This document shows, piece after piece, positions 53,487 through 63,045 of a stretch of 64,000 bases of DNA. The stretch comes from an uncultured Lachnospiraceae bacterium. GTDB taxonomy: Bacteria; Bacillota; Clostridia; Lachnospirales; Lachnospiraceae. The DNA lies in contig CANOKL010000021.1 of NCBI GenBank assembly GCA_947566645.1, positions 1-64,000 of the forward strand, given 5' to 3'. Both the position numbers and the translations under genes were made by a program. The notes below the pieces were generated by a model. That model searched no databases and was not told where the DNA came from. It saw only the letters and a program-made list of their open reading frames with translations. Positions within the stretch are counted from its first letter, which is position 1. Each line of letters starts with the position of its first letter.

Positions 53487-53613
53487 CTCCGCTGTATGAT
53501 GAATGTGGGTCTGGTAAACCACATCAAATACAACGGAGGTGTCCAATGGACGATTTAAGTTTAGCACATAGTAGGTATAATTGCACGTACCATATTGTGT
53601 TTATTCCGAAACA
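53487..53613 (+). pseudogene. tnpA: IS200-type transposase leader and N-terminal stub
   Basis: From ATG 53546 the 23 codons MDDLSLAHSRYNCTYHIVFI and PKQ match the start of IS200 TnpA proteins (SLAHTRWNCKYHIVF type). The frame then runs into purine-rich sequence, so the HUH and tyrosine residues are lost. The leader holds the hairpin TGTGG/CCACA (53504-53523) and a CTCCG (53487) able to pair with the CGGAG of the ribosome-binding site, as in IS200 translation control. Only the left end of the element survives. Confidence 0.7.
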
Positions 53614-53744
53614 AGGGAAGGAGTGGATGGAAAGAGAGCGGACAGGGGAGGGAGAGGATGGGAAGGTGGAGGAGAAAACAGAAAAGGCGAGGGCGCGGCT
53701 GTGAAAATTCAGAGGTTAATTTATGATTCGCCGGTAAACAGCGA

Positions 53745-53918
53745 GGTGGGGGAGGGAGGTATCCATAAGTAAACAATTAAGGGACGTTTTTAGCGGAGGC
53801 GAAATCCACTGTCTACGGAGACTTAGGCGCGAGGGCACTCCCGAGCGTCTTAGCCGGAGTTGACAGTTAGTCCGCCGCAGCGTTGTCCCTTTTACGTTGG
53901 ATACCTCCCTCCCCCGCC
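53745..53918. repeat. Nested palindrome, copy 2, inverted, with 20-bp arms
   Basis: Arms 53745-53764 and 53899-53918 (GGAGGGAGGTATCC / GGATACCTCCCTCC, one mismatch over 20 bp) enclose a 134-base core that is the reverse complement of the copy 1 core at roughly 88 percent identity. The arms share only the innermost ATCC/GGAT with copy 1. Between 52850 and 54020 no intact gene is visible. Confidence 0.85.
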
Positions 53919-54020
53919 CCGCGTCCTCCCCCACCCCCGCGAAGAAAATAAATTATAGATGATTTTTGGGATTATATATGATACAATAGGGGTGAAATTG
54001 AATTTAAGGAGGATAGGTAT

Positions 54021-54515
54021 ATGGGTGATTTTTATACAGAACAGCTGATCAAGAAGCAGACAACGATGAAGGATGTATTTATTAAGGCACTTCTGGTGGC
54101 AATTGCCATTGTGTCAGTGTTTGTGGTACTGATGTTCCCGGTAGCAATTATTGTCCCGGTGATTGTAATTGCAGCCGTGGTGTTTCTGATCCGCAGGCTG
54201 GATGTAGAGTATGAGTATCTGTATGTGAACGGCGACCTGGACATTGACAAGATTATGCACAAAGCAAAGCGGAAGAGAATATTTTCAACAAATATTGACA
54301 ACATGGAGCTGCTGGCACCGGAAGGAAACGAGGGCCTTAACCAGTTCAGGAACGCAAAAGTGGTAGATTACAGCTCAGGAAGCGCAGATGCAAGGCGTTA
54401 TGTACTTGTAGTGGCGGATAATGGACAGGTTACTAAGCTGGTCTTTGAACCGAATGATGACATCATTGAAGGGATCTTTCTTATGGCTCCGCGAAAGGTT
54501 GTGAAAAATAGATAA
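54021..54515 (+). CDS. DUF6106 family membrane protein
   Basis: A 164-residue protein with two adjacent hydrophobic segments (about 20-54) and a cytoplasmic remainder containing VEYEYLYVNGDLDIDKIMHK and a conserved-looking KRIFSTNIDNMELLAPEG. This arrangement is found as DUF6106 in Lachnospiraceae; function unknown. AAGGAGG precedes ATG 54021. It lies upstream of guaB, which has its own promoter. Confidence 0.65.
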   Translation: MGDFYTEQLIKKQTTMKDVFIKALLVAIAIVSVFVVLMFPVAIIVPVIVIAAVVFLIRRLDVEYEYLYVNGDLDIDKIMHKAKRKRIFSTNIDNMELLAPEGNEGLNQFRNAKVVDYSSGSADARRYVLVVADNGQVTKLVFEPNDDIIEGIFLMAPRKVVKNR

Positions 54516-54523
54516 AAAAGTTG

Positions 54524-54553
54524 TTGACAAGTAGGGAGAGGATTTTGTATTAT
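54524..54553 (+). promoter_or_regulatory. Sigma-A promoter of guaB
   Basis: TTGACA (54524-54529), 18 bases, TATTAT (54548-54553). The leader of about 120 bases contains CCAAC/GTTGG and an overlapping TTTCT/AGAAA pairing that exclude each other. Confidence 0.75.
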
Positions 54554-54634
54554 AGCATATAAATATCCAACAGGCCAGGGTTCTTTCTGCCGTTGGTGTA
54601 AAGAAAGCACTTTAGAAGCATAAGAAGGTGCTGA

Positions 54635-56134
<1,500 letters not shown>

Positions 56135-56271
56135 AGTCAAGATACCATTTGATGCATACATCATCATATTTAAGGAAATATTCATAATTTTTTAAATGGC
56201 TTTTCATGGTTTTATCCGGCGGATGTGTTAGAATTAGATTTGTAAAAAGGATAAGATGATGGTGAGTACAT

Positions 56272-56979
56272 ATGAAAAAAGGACGGAAGAAAAAGATATC
56301 TGATATACAGAGAATGAAACGGGTCCGGCGGTATATGTGGCTGGGCCTGATTTTCTTGATTGTTCTGGCAGTATTTCTGGGAATTACAAAAAAGGTGAAG
56401 CCGGGATGGTTTACAAGGGAATATTTTGAGATGGAGGGAAAGGATATTGATGCCTCCAAACCTGAAATTGACGTACAGCTTCTTACGGTAAATGAGTATT
56501 CAAGACCTGGAACAGAGACAGAGAAGATTACAGGGATTGTCGTGCATTATACGGCAAATCCCGGTTCAACGGCGATGGATAACCGGAATTATTTTGAAGG
56601 GCTCAAGGATACCCATATAACAGAGGCAAGCAGCAATTTTATTATCGGGATTGAAGGGGAGATCGTACAATGTGTGCCCACCTGGGAGGTGGCGTACGCA
56701 TCCAATTCGCGCAATATTGACACGGTGTCCATTGAATGCTGTCATCCGGATGAGAGTGGGAAGTTTACAGAGGAGACGTATCGTTCCATGGTTCAGCTCT
56801 GTGCATGGCTCTGCCTGAAGTTTGATCTCAGTGAGAAAGATGTAATCCGTCATTATGATGTGACGGGGAAGAACTGCCCGAAGTATTTTGTGGAAGATAA
56901 AAAGGCATGGAAACGGTTTCGCAAGGATATTAAGACAGCGATAAAAAATACACCGCAGGACGGGAGGGACACAGCTTGA
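56272..56979 (+). CDS. N-acetylmuramoyl-L-alanine amidase family protein
   Basis: A 235-residue protein with a basic N-terminus, one transmembrane helix (about 20-40) and an Amidase_2/PGRP domain (about 70-225): ITGIVVHYTANPGSTAMDNR, a zinc-ligand pattern with later IRHYDVTGKNCPKYF, and SNSRNIDTVSIECCHPDESG. It would cut the bond between MurNAc and L-alanine in peptidoglycan outside the membrane. Overlaps the next gene by four bases. Confidence 0.85.
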   Translation: MKKGRKKKISDIQRMKRVRRYMWLGLIFLIVLAVFLGITKKVKPGWFTREYFEMEGKDIDASKPEIDVQLLTVNEYSRPGTETEKITGIVVHYTANPGSTAMDNRNYFEGLKDTHITEASSNFIIGIEGEIVQCVPTWEVAYASNSRNIDTVSIECCHPDESGKFTEETYRSMVQLCAWLCLKFDLSEKDVIRHYDVTGKNCPKYFVEDKKAWKRFRKDIKTAIKNTPQDGRDTA

Positions 56980-57503
56980 AAGATCTGTTTCGTACATTTT
57001 ATCCGGATGCCTTTGTGGCGTCCTCCTATGTAATTGATTATGAAAAACTGTACAGCAAAGGATACAGAGGGATTATTTTTGATATTGATAATACACTTGT
57101 TCCCCATGGAGCTCCGGCTGATGAGCGTGCTGTCCGGTTATTTGAACGACTGCGGACAGCCGGATTTGATACCTGTCTGATTTCAAATAACCAGGAGCCC
57201 AGGGTAAAGCCTTTTGCGGACCAGGTGGGGAGCCAGTACATATTTAATGCCCATAAGCCGTCTGTGAAGAACTATAAAAGGGCCATGGAGCTGATGGGGA
57301 CAGACCAGAAGACCACCCTCTTTATAGGTGACCAGCTGTTTACGGATGTATGGGGAGCAAAACGCTCTGGTATCAAAAGCATTCTGGTAAGGCCCATTTA
57401 TCCGAAGGAAGAGATACAGATTGTGTTAAAAAGGTATCTTGAACGGATTGTGCTCTATTTTTATATGCATTCAGACAGAAAGGACGGGGAGAAGCTGATA
57501 TGA
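56976..57503 (+). CDS. YqeG family HAD IIIA-type phosphatase
   Basis: A 175-residue HAD phosphatase: GIIFDIDNTLVPHGAPADER (catalytic aspartates near 35-37), LISNNQEPRVKPFADQVG and TLFIGDQLFTDVWGAKRSG. YqeG is related to mitochondrial phosphatidylglycerophosphate phosphatase, but its substrate here is not proven. GTG/TTG-type start TTG 56976 overlaps the amidase stop, and the gene overlaps aroD by four bases. Confidence 0.88.
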   Translation: MKDLFRTFYPDAFVASSYVIDYEKLYSKGYRGIIFDIDNTLVPHGAPADERAVRLFERLRTAGFDTCLISNNQEPRVKPFADQVGSQYIFNAHKPSVKNYKRAMELMGTDQKTTLFIGDQLFTDVWGAKRSGIKSILVRPIYPKEEIQIVLKRYLERIVLYFYMHSDRKDGEKLI

Positions 57504-58309
57504 ATCCTGTTGTAGTCAGAGACGTCAGGATCGGGGAAGGAATTCCGAAGATCTGTGCCCCGATAACGGGTAAGACAAGAGAGGAGATTATGGAGGAGGC
57601 GGGGATGCTTTCTGGCAGTCCTGTTGATGTGGCGGAATGGCGCGCTGACGGGTATGAGGACGTATTTGATGTCCAGAAGGTCAGGGAAGTTCTGAAGTGT
57701 CTGCGGGAAACCCTTGAGGAAATGCCCATCCTATTTACCTTCCGTACAAAGGGAGAAGGAGGAGAAAGGGAGATTGATGCAGGGAACTATGTGAGCATTA
57801 ACAAGGCAGCCATCGCCTCGGGATACATTGATCTGGCGGATGTGGAGTTATTTTCCGGAGATGAGATTGTAAGAGAGCTGATAGAAGAGGCACACCGACT
57901 TGGAGTTAAGGTTGTGCTGTCGAATCATGATTTTGAAAAAACGCCGGAAAAGGATGAGATTGTGTCAAGGCTTCGCAGGATGCAGAAACTGGATGCTGAT
58001 CTTCTGAAAATTGCAGTGATGCCTGGGAGTACCAGGGATGTGCTCATTCTTCTCGAGGCAACGGAAGAGATGCGACGTAACTATGCGGACCGTCCGCTGA
58101 TCACTATGTCCATGTCGCAGGCCGGTGTGATCAGCCGTCTTGGCGGTGAGGTGTTTGGATCAGCAGTTACCTTCGGAGCAGTGGGAAAAGCTTCCGCGCC
58201 AGGACAGATAAGGGCCGGGAAATTAAGGGATGTGCTGGAGCTGATTCATGGAACAGATAGGAACGGCTGCTATTCAGGGCTGAAAAATGAGAATAATCGA
58301 AAAATTTAG
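57500..58309 (+). CDS. aroD: 3-dehydroquinate dehydratase, type I
   Basis: A 269-residue enzyme of the shikimate pathway. Type I signatures: VAEWRADGYED, LFTFRTKGEGGEREI, the active histidine in VVLSNHDFEKTP near 140 and the Schiff-base lysine in LLKIAVMPGS near 170; then ITMSMSQAGVISRLGGEVFG and GKASAPGQI. No other aro gene is adjacent; the partner is yqeG, a combination seen in some Clostridia. Confidence 0.95.
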   Translation: MNPVVVRDVRIGEGIPKICAPITGKTREEIMEEAGMLSGSPVDVAEWRADGYEDVFDVQKVREVLKCLRETLEEMPILFTFRTKGEGGEREIDAGNYVSINKAAIASGYIDLADVELFSGDEIVRELIEEAHRLGVKVVLSNHDFEKTPEKDEIVSRLRRMQKLDADLLKIAVMPGSTRDVLILLEATEEMRRNYADRPLITMSMSQAGVISRLGGEVFGSAVTFGAVGKASAPGQIRAGKLRDVLELIHGTDRNGCYSGLKNENNRKI

Positions 58310-58338
58310 TTGAAAATACTTCTGTTTTATTATAGAAT
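58310..58338 (+). promoter_or_regulatory. Sigma-A promoter of efp
   Basis: TTGAAA (58310-58315), 17 bases, TAGAAT (58333-58338), starting at the base after the aroD stop. Confidence 0.7.
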
Positions 58339-58397
58339 GGAAAAGGCAGAAGAACGTATTAAGCGCTATCCGGGCGCGGTTAAGGAGGATTTATAGA

Positions 58398-58955
58398 ATG
58401 GCAGATGCTTATATTGAAAAAGGTACCACGTACGAGATTGACGGGAAGGTATACGAGTGCCTGGAGTTTTTACATGTAAAACCGGGAAAGGGATCCGCAT
58501 TTGTTCGTACGAAGCTTAAGGATGTAATTAATGGAGGTGTGGTTGAGAGAACCTTCAACCCATCCAAGGATGTGCTGAAAAAGGCATTTATTGAGCGAAA
58601 GGAAGTTCAGTATCTGTATAATGACGGGGATCTGTATTACTTTATGGATATGGAATCCTTTGAGCAGACACCGGTCGGAAAGGATGATGTGGGCGATTCC
58701 CTCAAGTTTGTGAAGGAGAATGAGATGGTTACGATGAAGTCTTATCAGGGAAAGGTATTTTCCATTGAACCTCCGTTTACTGTAGAGCTTGAGATCACAG
58801 AATCCGAGCCTGGTGTAAAAGGTAACACAGCAACAGGCGCTACAAAGCCGGCGATTGTAGAGACAGGAGCACAGGTTATGGTTCCGTTATTTGTAGAGCA
58901 GGGCGAGAAGATTAAGATTGACACCCGCTCCGGCGAATACCTGTCCAGGGCATAG
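58398..58955 (+). CDS. efp: Translation elongation factor P
   Basis: A 185-residue three-domain factor that relieves ribosomes stalled at proline runs. The KOW domain loop [20 protein letters not shown] carries the lysine at the tip that is modified in some bacteria; the C-terminus [13 protein letters not shown] is diagnostic. AAGGAGG precedes ATG 58398. Confidence 0.96.
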   Translation: MADAYIEKGTTYEIDGKVYECLEFLHVKPGKGSAFVRTKLKDVINGGVVERTFNPSKDVLKKAFIERKEVQYLYNDGDLYYFMDMESFEQTPVGKDDVGDSLKFVKENEMVTMKSYQGKVFSIEPPFTVELEITESEPGVKGNTATGATKPAIVETGAQVMVPLFVEQGEKIKIDTRSGEYLSRA

Positions 58956-59009
58956 GGGCAGATTTTTGAATAGTACCCCATAAGGAAAAGATAAGGAAAA
59001 CATAAGGGA

Positions 59010-59040
59010 AAAAGCCTTGCATTTTATGCAGGGCTTTTTT
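59010..59040 (+). terminator. Rho-independent terminator of efp
   Basis: AAAAGCCTTGCA pairs with TGCAGGGCTTTT (one wobble) around a 5-base loop and ends in six T residues. Confidence 0.88.
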
Positions 59041-59101
59041 ATAATGCATATACCATAATATTTGAAACATAAAAATAAGGCTGTCTGCAGAAAGGAGGAT
59101 T

Positions 59102-59977
59102 ATGACATATTGCCAGTTTGTGCAGATGGTGGAAGAGAAGGTAAAAGAGGAGCTTAAGGAGCGTGTCTGTGTGAGTATTTACACGGCAAGAAAGTATAAT
59201 GGAACTGTGCGCAAGGGGATTCTCTTCAGTGAACAGGGAAGTAATATTTCCCCGACTATTTACCTGGAGGAGTATTACAGGCAGTTCCAGCTCGGGGAGA
59301 CGATTGACCTGATCACAAAAGAAATCCTGATCCTGTATGGAAAGATCCGTTTCAGAGAGCCGTGGAAGGAGGGAATCATCCGCAATTACAGTGAAGTCAG
59401 GGAGCGGATCATTTACCGCCTGATTAACAAGGAGGAAAACGAGCTGATGCTTCAGGACATGCCTTATGTGCCGTATCTTGATCTGGCTATTGTATTTTAT
59501 GTACTTGTGGAGGCCAGTGACTATGGGACAGCTACGATGCCTGTTAAGCTTGAGCATCTGGGACTCTGGAATGTTAAGAAGGAGCAGGTGTATGAGCAGG
59601 CATGTAAGAATACCTGCCATCTGTTCCCGTCTGAATTCAGGGCGATGAGCTCTGTGATCGCGGAGCTTACGAATATGGAGGATACAGGCGGAGAGGACGC
59701 TCTCTATGTGCTCAGCAATCATCTCAGAAGCTTTGGAGCGGCGGCAGTGCTCTATCCAGGGTGTCTGTGTGAGATTGGGGAATATCTGGGGGAGGACTAT
59801 TATGTGCTTCCAAGCAGTGTACATGAGATGATTATCATACGGGAGAGTGCAGCCCCGGGAAGGAGAGCTTTAAGTGCCATGGTCACAGACATTAATGCAA
59901 CCCAGGTGGAGAAAGAAGAGGTGCTGTCCAACCAGGCATATTATTTTGACCGTATGAAAGGAAGTCTTTCCCTGTAA
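59102..59977 (+). CDS. DUF5688 family protein
   Basis: A 291-residue soluble protein: MTYCQFVQMVEEKVKEEL, SIYTARKYNGTVRKGILF, TIYLEEYYRQFQLGETI and a C-terminal LPSSVHEMIIIRE. Such proteins are widespread in Lachnospiraceae and often present in several copies; they occur near mobile or phage-like genes, but no biochemical role is known. AAGGAGG precedes ATG 59102. Confidence 0.75.
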   Translation: MTYCQFVQMVEEKVKEELKERVCVSIYTARKYNGTVRKGILFSEQGSNISPTIYLEEYYRQFQLGETIDLITKEILILYGKIRFREPWKEGIIRNYSEVRERIIYRLINKEENELMLQDMPYVPYLDLAIVFYVLVEASDYGTATMPVKLEHLGLWNVKKEQVYEQACKNTCHLFPSEFRAMSSVIAELTNMEDTGGEDALYVLSNHLRSFGAAAVLYPGCLCEIGEYLGEDYYVLPSSVHEMIIIRESAAPGRRALSAMVTDINATQVEKEEVLSNQAYYFDRMKGSLSL

Positions 59978-59987
59978 AACAGCGGCA

Positions 59988-60266
59988 ATGATTCAGGAGT
60001 GGGGGCTTCTCACTCCTGAATCATGTTTGTTTGATATTAATATGCCGGAGATGGACGGCCTGGAGGTCTGCCGGAAAATTTGTGGATTTGTTACCTGCCC
60101 CATTCTGTTTCTGACTGTAAGGGTGAAATCCCCGGATAAGATTACCGGCTTTCAGGCAGGGGCGGATGATTATATTGTAAAGCCCTTTGTACTGGATGAG
60201 CTTGGCGCGCGGGTGGCGGCGCATTTGCGCAGAGAGCAGTGGCATGGGGGGAATGAAGCATTCTAG
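59988..60266 (+). pseudogene. Response-regulator receiver domain fragment
   Basis: Ninety-two residues corresponding to the second part of a receiver domain: LFDINMPEMDGLEVCRKI (phosphoacceptor Asp), CPILFLTVRVKSPDKITGFQ and AGADDYIVKPFVLDELGARV. The first beta strand and the acidic pair, as well as the whole OmpR-type DNA-binding domain, are missing, so it cannot act as a normal regulator. A 33-codon frame at 60253-60354 (MKHSSLLSMLFSILLFGYLA) may be a scrap of a membrane partner. Confidence 0.75.
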
Positions 60267-60354
60267 TTTATTATCTATGCTATTTTCAATCTTGTTGTTT
60301 GGATATCTTGCAGTCTGGCCAGTGATTGGGAGTCCGGAAAAGATTAGTACTTGA

Positions 60355-60379
60355 ATTGTAACGACAAAAGCGTTACAAT
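60355..60379. promoter_or_regulatory. Palindromic operator of the antitoxin gene
   Basis: ATTGTAACG-acaaaag-CGTTACAAT is a perfect 9-bp inverted repeat. The right arm overlaps a likely -10 (TACAAT), as in autoregulated RelB/DinJ operons. Confidence 0.7.
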
Positions 60380-60402
60380 ATAAAAAACAAGGAGGTGTAA
60401 TC

Positions 60403-60708
60403 ATGGAAAAAACAGCAACATTGAACTTAAGAGTAAATCCAACTGTTAAAGAACGGGCAGAAAAAGTATTGTCTCAGTTAGGTGTTCCCATGTCAACAGC
60501 AATTGATATGTATTTGAATCAAATTTCTCTTACAGGTGGAATTCCTTTTTCTGTTTCTTTACCAAAAGCACCAGTATCGATTCATGCAGATGCCATGACA
60601 ACGGAAGAAATCCATCAAAAATTGGAAAAAGGTTACAATGATATAGCAGCAGGAAGAGTGCAAAATGCAGCGGAAGCGTTCGAAAAATTTAGGGAGAACC
60701 AAACTTAA
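60403..60708 (+). CDS. RelB/DinJ family antitoxin, apparently orphan
   Basis: A 101-residue protein: ATLNLRVNPTVKERAEKVLS (ribbon-helix-helix DNA-binding part), LGVPMSTAIDMYLNQISLTG and a C-terminal toxin-binding tail ending AAEAFEKFRENQT. AAGGAGGTG precedes ATG 60403. Antitoxins of this type repress their own operon and neutralise a RelE/YafQ-type RNase. No toxin gene follows: the next 40 bases lead into the convergent acetyltransferase. A short frame there (VYRPISDWKN) may be a toxin scrap. Confidence 0.85.
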   Translation: MEKTATLNLRVNPTVKERAEKVLSQLGVPMSTAIDMYLNQISLTGGIPFSVSLPKAPVSIHADAMTTEEIHQKLEKGYNDIAAGRVQNAAEAFEKFRENQT

Positions 60709-60750
60709 TCGTTTACAGACCAATTTCTGACTGGAAAAATCTTAAGAGTG

Positions 60751-61383
60751 TTATGATAGTGTATTAAGATAAAGCTGTAAATTCTCTGCTAATTTGCCTA
60801 TATGCACCCCGTCTACAAAGGAATGATGAACCTGGACAGAAAAGGGAAGCATGATGTTTCCATCCCTTTTTTCATATCTGCCCCAGTCAAATAATGGTGT
60901 TGCGTTATCTTTATTTCCGGAATCTGTGTGGGAGATATGGGTATATGCTGCCCACGGAAAAGCAGAGAACTGGAACACATTATTCCCTAACGGCGCTGTA
61001 AAGTAATCTTTTTGTGCCTGTTCTGTTTCAGACGCGAGAGTTATATATTCTTCCAGTGTATCTGTCATTTCCACATTCACAACCTTGAACAACTCCGTAT
61101 CTTTATTCAGATAGGTAAATGCGGTGTGAATCTTATCAAATATCACCGGTTCTCCGTCAACAAAGCGGCAGCGAAATTCTTTGATCTGATTTGCGCATTT
61201 GGAAACGGCAAATACGAATGAAAACGTAAAGGAGTACCCACGCTTTTTGATTACATCCAGAAAATGTGTGATATCCAGTTCAAAGGTAACACAGTATTGC
61301 GGTTGGGCATAGTTTCTGAAGATTTGATAATGCAATGCCCTTTCCCAATTAGTTAAATCAATTTTCTTCATCGTATTCTCCAT
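60751..61383 (-). CDS. Chloramphenicol acetyltransferase-like protein
   Basis: A 210-residue CAT-family enzyme (PF00302): IDLTNWERALHYQIFRNYAQ, YCVTFELDITHFLDVIKKRG, and the catalytic VQVHHSFVDGVHIGKLAENL. It matches classical CatA-type O-acetyltransferases, which inactivate chloramphenicol, although chromosomal relatives may act on other substrates. ATG 61383 has GGAGG eight bases upstream on the minus strand. It lies immediately after a truncated methyltransferase in the same direction, in a stretch that looks acquired. Confidence 0.85.
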   Translation of the reverse strand: MENTMKKIDLTNWERALHYQIFRNYAQPQYCVTFELDITHFLDVIKKRGYSFTFSFVFAVSKCANQIKEFRCRFVDGEPVIFDKIHTAFTYLNKDTELFKVVNVEMTDTLEEYITLASETEQAQKDYFTAPLGNNVFQFSAFPWAAYTHISHTDSGNKDNATPLFDWGRYEKRDGNIMLPFSVQVHHSFVDGVHIGKLAENLQLYLNTLS

Positions 61384-61396
61384 CTTATTTCCTCCT

Positions 61397-61816
61397 TTAT
61401 TTCCCCGCGTATATTCTGATTCTGCGGAACGTTTCAAAATAAGTTTTTAGCGCTTTATGTGCATTCTTCAAAAGCTGTCGATGGTCTTTCACCCAATGTA
61501 AGGCTGCATTAGAAAAAATAAGGTCAAATTCCTTCTCGAAATTCATCTTGTTTATGTCCATATGCGCAAATGTCAGATTATTTCTGTGAATCATTCTGGC
61601 AGTCTCAATCATGTGAAGGGAAGCGTCTATTCCCAGTACCTTTCCCCGTGGTACAGATAATGCTAATTGTTCTGTTAGAATCCCGTCCCCGCATCCAAGA
61701 TCCAGTATCGCTTCATTTCCTTTGAACGAAAACTCTGAAATCAAGTCATTTCCCCATTCTTTTTGGTGTTTTGAAGCAGTTTTGTATTTCTTCCCGTCAA
61801 ACTCGAATGTATCCAT
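61397..61816 (-). pseudogene. Class I SAM methyltransferase, 3'-truncated
   Basis: A 139-residue frame with motif I LDLGCGDGILTEQLALSVPR, LGIDASLHMIETAR and FSNAALHWVKDHRQLLKNAH. This resembles trans-aconitate/Tam-like or biotin-synthesis-like methyltransferases of about 250 residues. After KALK the sequence jumps to a short unrelated-looking end (TYFETFRRIRIYAGK), so the C-terminal half is deleted. AAGGAGG lies before its ATG. It may be unfolded or inactive. Confidence 0.7.
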
Positions 61817-61931
61817 GCAAAACCTCCTTTGATATGTTTTATTGAATTATACTTCTTTATATGATATAGTTCAAATATATGGTTTTTATAAAATATATAA
61901 ATTGTAGTAATATAAAAATATTGGAGGAGTT

Positions 61932-62825
61932 ATGAACACATTTGATAATCTCACAAAATACAAGATATTTCTTTCTGTTGCTGAAAAGAAAAGCATATCC
62001 AAAGCGGCCGCTTCGCTGTATATTTCCCAGCCTGCAGTAAGCATCACTATAAAGAAACTGGAAGAGAATCTTAACACCACGCTTTTTGTCAGAAAGTCAA
62101 AGGGAGTGGAGCTGACAGAGAAAGGAAGACTGCTGTACGACAGTGCGAAAAAAGCGATTCAGATGCTTTCGGATACGGAAAAAAGTCTTAAGTCTCCCTT
62201 TTATGCAGGGCGTTTGCATATAGCCACCAGCAATGTATTGTGTAAACATTTTCTCATGCCTTATCTGAAAGAATATTTGAGCTTATATCCTGATACAGAT
62301 CTGGCAATCACATGTACGTCCTCGGCAGAAGCATTTATTATGATTGAAAGGTGCAGCATTGATCTGGCGCTGGTGGTGAAGCCGTCAAATCCCGGAAGGT
62401 TCATGTATCATTCCCTGGGGATGATTGAGTATATTTTTGTCTGTACGCCGGCTTATAGGGAGAAATGGGACTGTCAGAATGATGAAATATTCGAATATGC
62501 GAATATCATGCTCCTTGATAAGGATAATGTATCCAGGAAGCATATTAACGCTTACTATGCGAAAAACAAGATCATTCCCCTTCATATTCTTGAGGTAAAT
62601 GAAATGGATATGCTGATTGAATTTGCCAAAATGGGGATTGGAATCTCCTGTGTTGTGAAACAGTTTGTAGAGCAGGAATTAGAAACGGGCTGCCTGATGG
62701 AAATCGCCTTGTCCAATCCTGTTCCGCCTCGTGAAATCGGTTTTTTATATCAGGATATACAGCCGTTCAATGACAATATTCTGAAATTTATCCATGCAAA
62801 ACCTGCCGCTAACGGTCTTCTGTAG
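61932..62825 (+). CDS. LysR family transcriptional regulator
   Basis: A 297-residue LysR protein: winged-helix part (KYKIFLSVAEKKSISKAAAS, LYISQPAVSITIKKLEENL) and an effector domain beginning GRLHIATSNVLCKHFLMPYL. It diverges from the methyltransferase across 115 AT-rich bases, a common layout for LysR with its target. GGAGG precedes ATG 61932. Effector unknown. Confidence 0.9.
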   Translation: MNTFDNLTKYKIFLSVAEKKSISKAAASLYISQPAVSITIKKLEENLNTTLFVRKSKGVELTEKGRLLYDSAKKAIQMLSDTEKSLKSPFYAGRLHIATSNVLCKHFLMPYLKEYLSLYPDTDLAITCTSSAEAFIMIERCSIDLALVVKPSNPGRFMYHSLGMIEYIFVCTPAYREKWDCQNDEIFEYANIMLLDKDNVSRKHINAYYAKNKIIPLHILEVNEMDMLIEFAKMGIGISCVVKQFVEQELETGCLMEIALSNPVPPREIGFLYQDIQPFNDNILKFIHAKPAANGLL

Positions 62826-62900
62826 TTACTATTCACGGGTCAATGTCATTTAGTTAAGCCGGACGCGTCTGACTTAACTAAATGACATTGATTCACAGGT
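62825..62900. repeat. Palindromic insertion with 17-bp perfect arms
   Basis: GTTACTATTCACGGGTC opens the element as at 18207. Then AATGTCATTTAGTTAAG (62842-62858) and its exact complement (62873-62889) enclose a 14-base loop, and GATTCACAGG closes it. The first base overlaps the LysR stop. No T tail, so it is more like a repeat element than a normal terminator. Confidence 0.75.
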
Positions 62901-62951
62901 AAGGAATGTGTGTAAGCTGCTTGAAAGGAAAGGGAAACAGTGACATCACTA

Positions 62952-62980
62952 TTGACTTTAGATATTTAATCTGCTATTAT
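62952..62980 (+). promoter_or_regulatory. Sigma-A promoter of the TetR gene
   Basis: TTGACT (62952-62957), 17 bases, TATTAT (62975-62980), 65 bases before the gene. Confidence 0.7.
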
Positions 62981-63045
62981 GAGAGCATGTACTTGCATGA
63001 GAGAATATGGATAAGAAGAAAATCGCAGAGAGGGGGGAGCGAAAT

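Noticed and set aside
60253..60354. Thirty-three-codon membrane peptide as a real gene
   Set aside because: Overlaps the response-regulator scrap and has no supporting similarity; mentioned only as possible debris.
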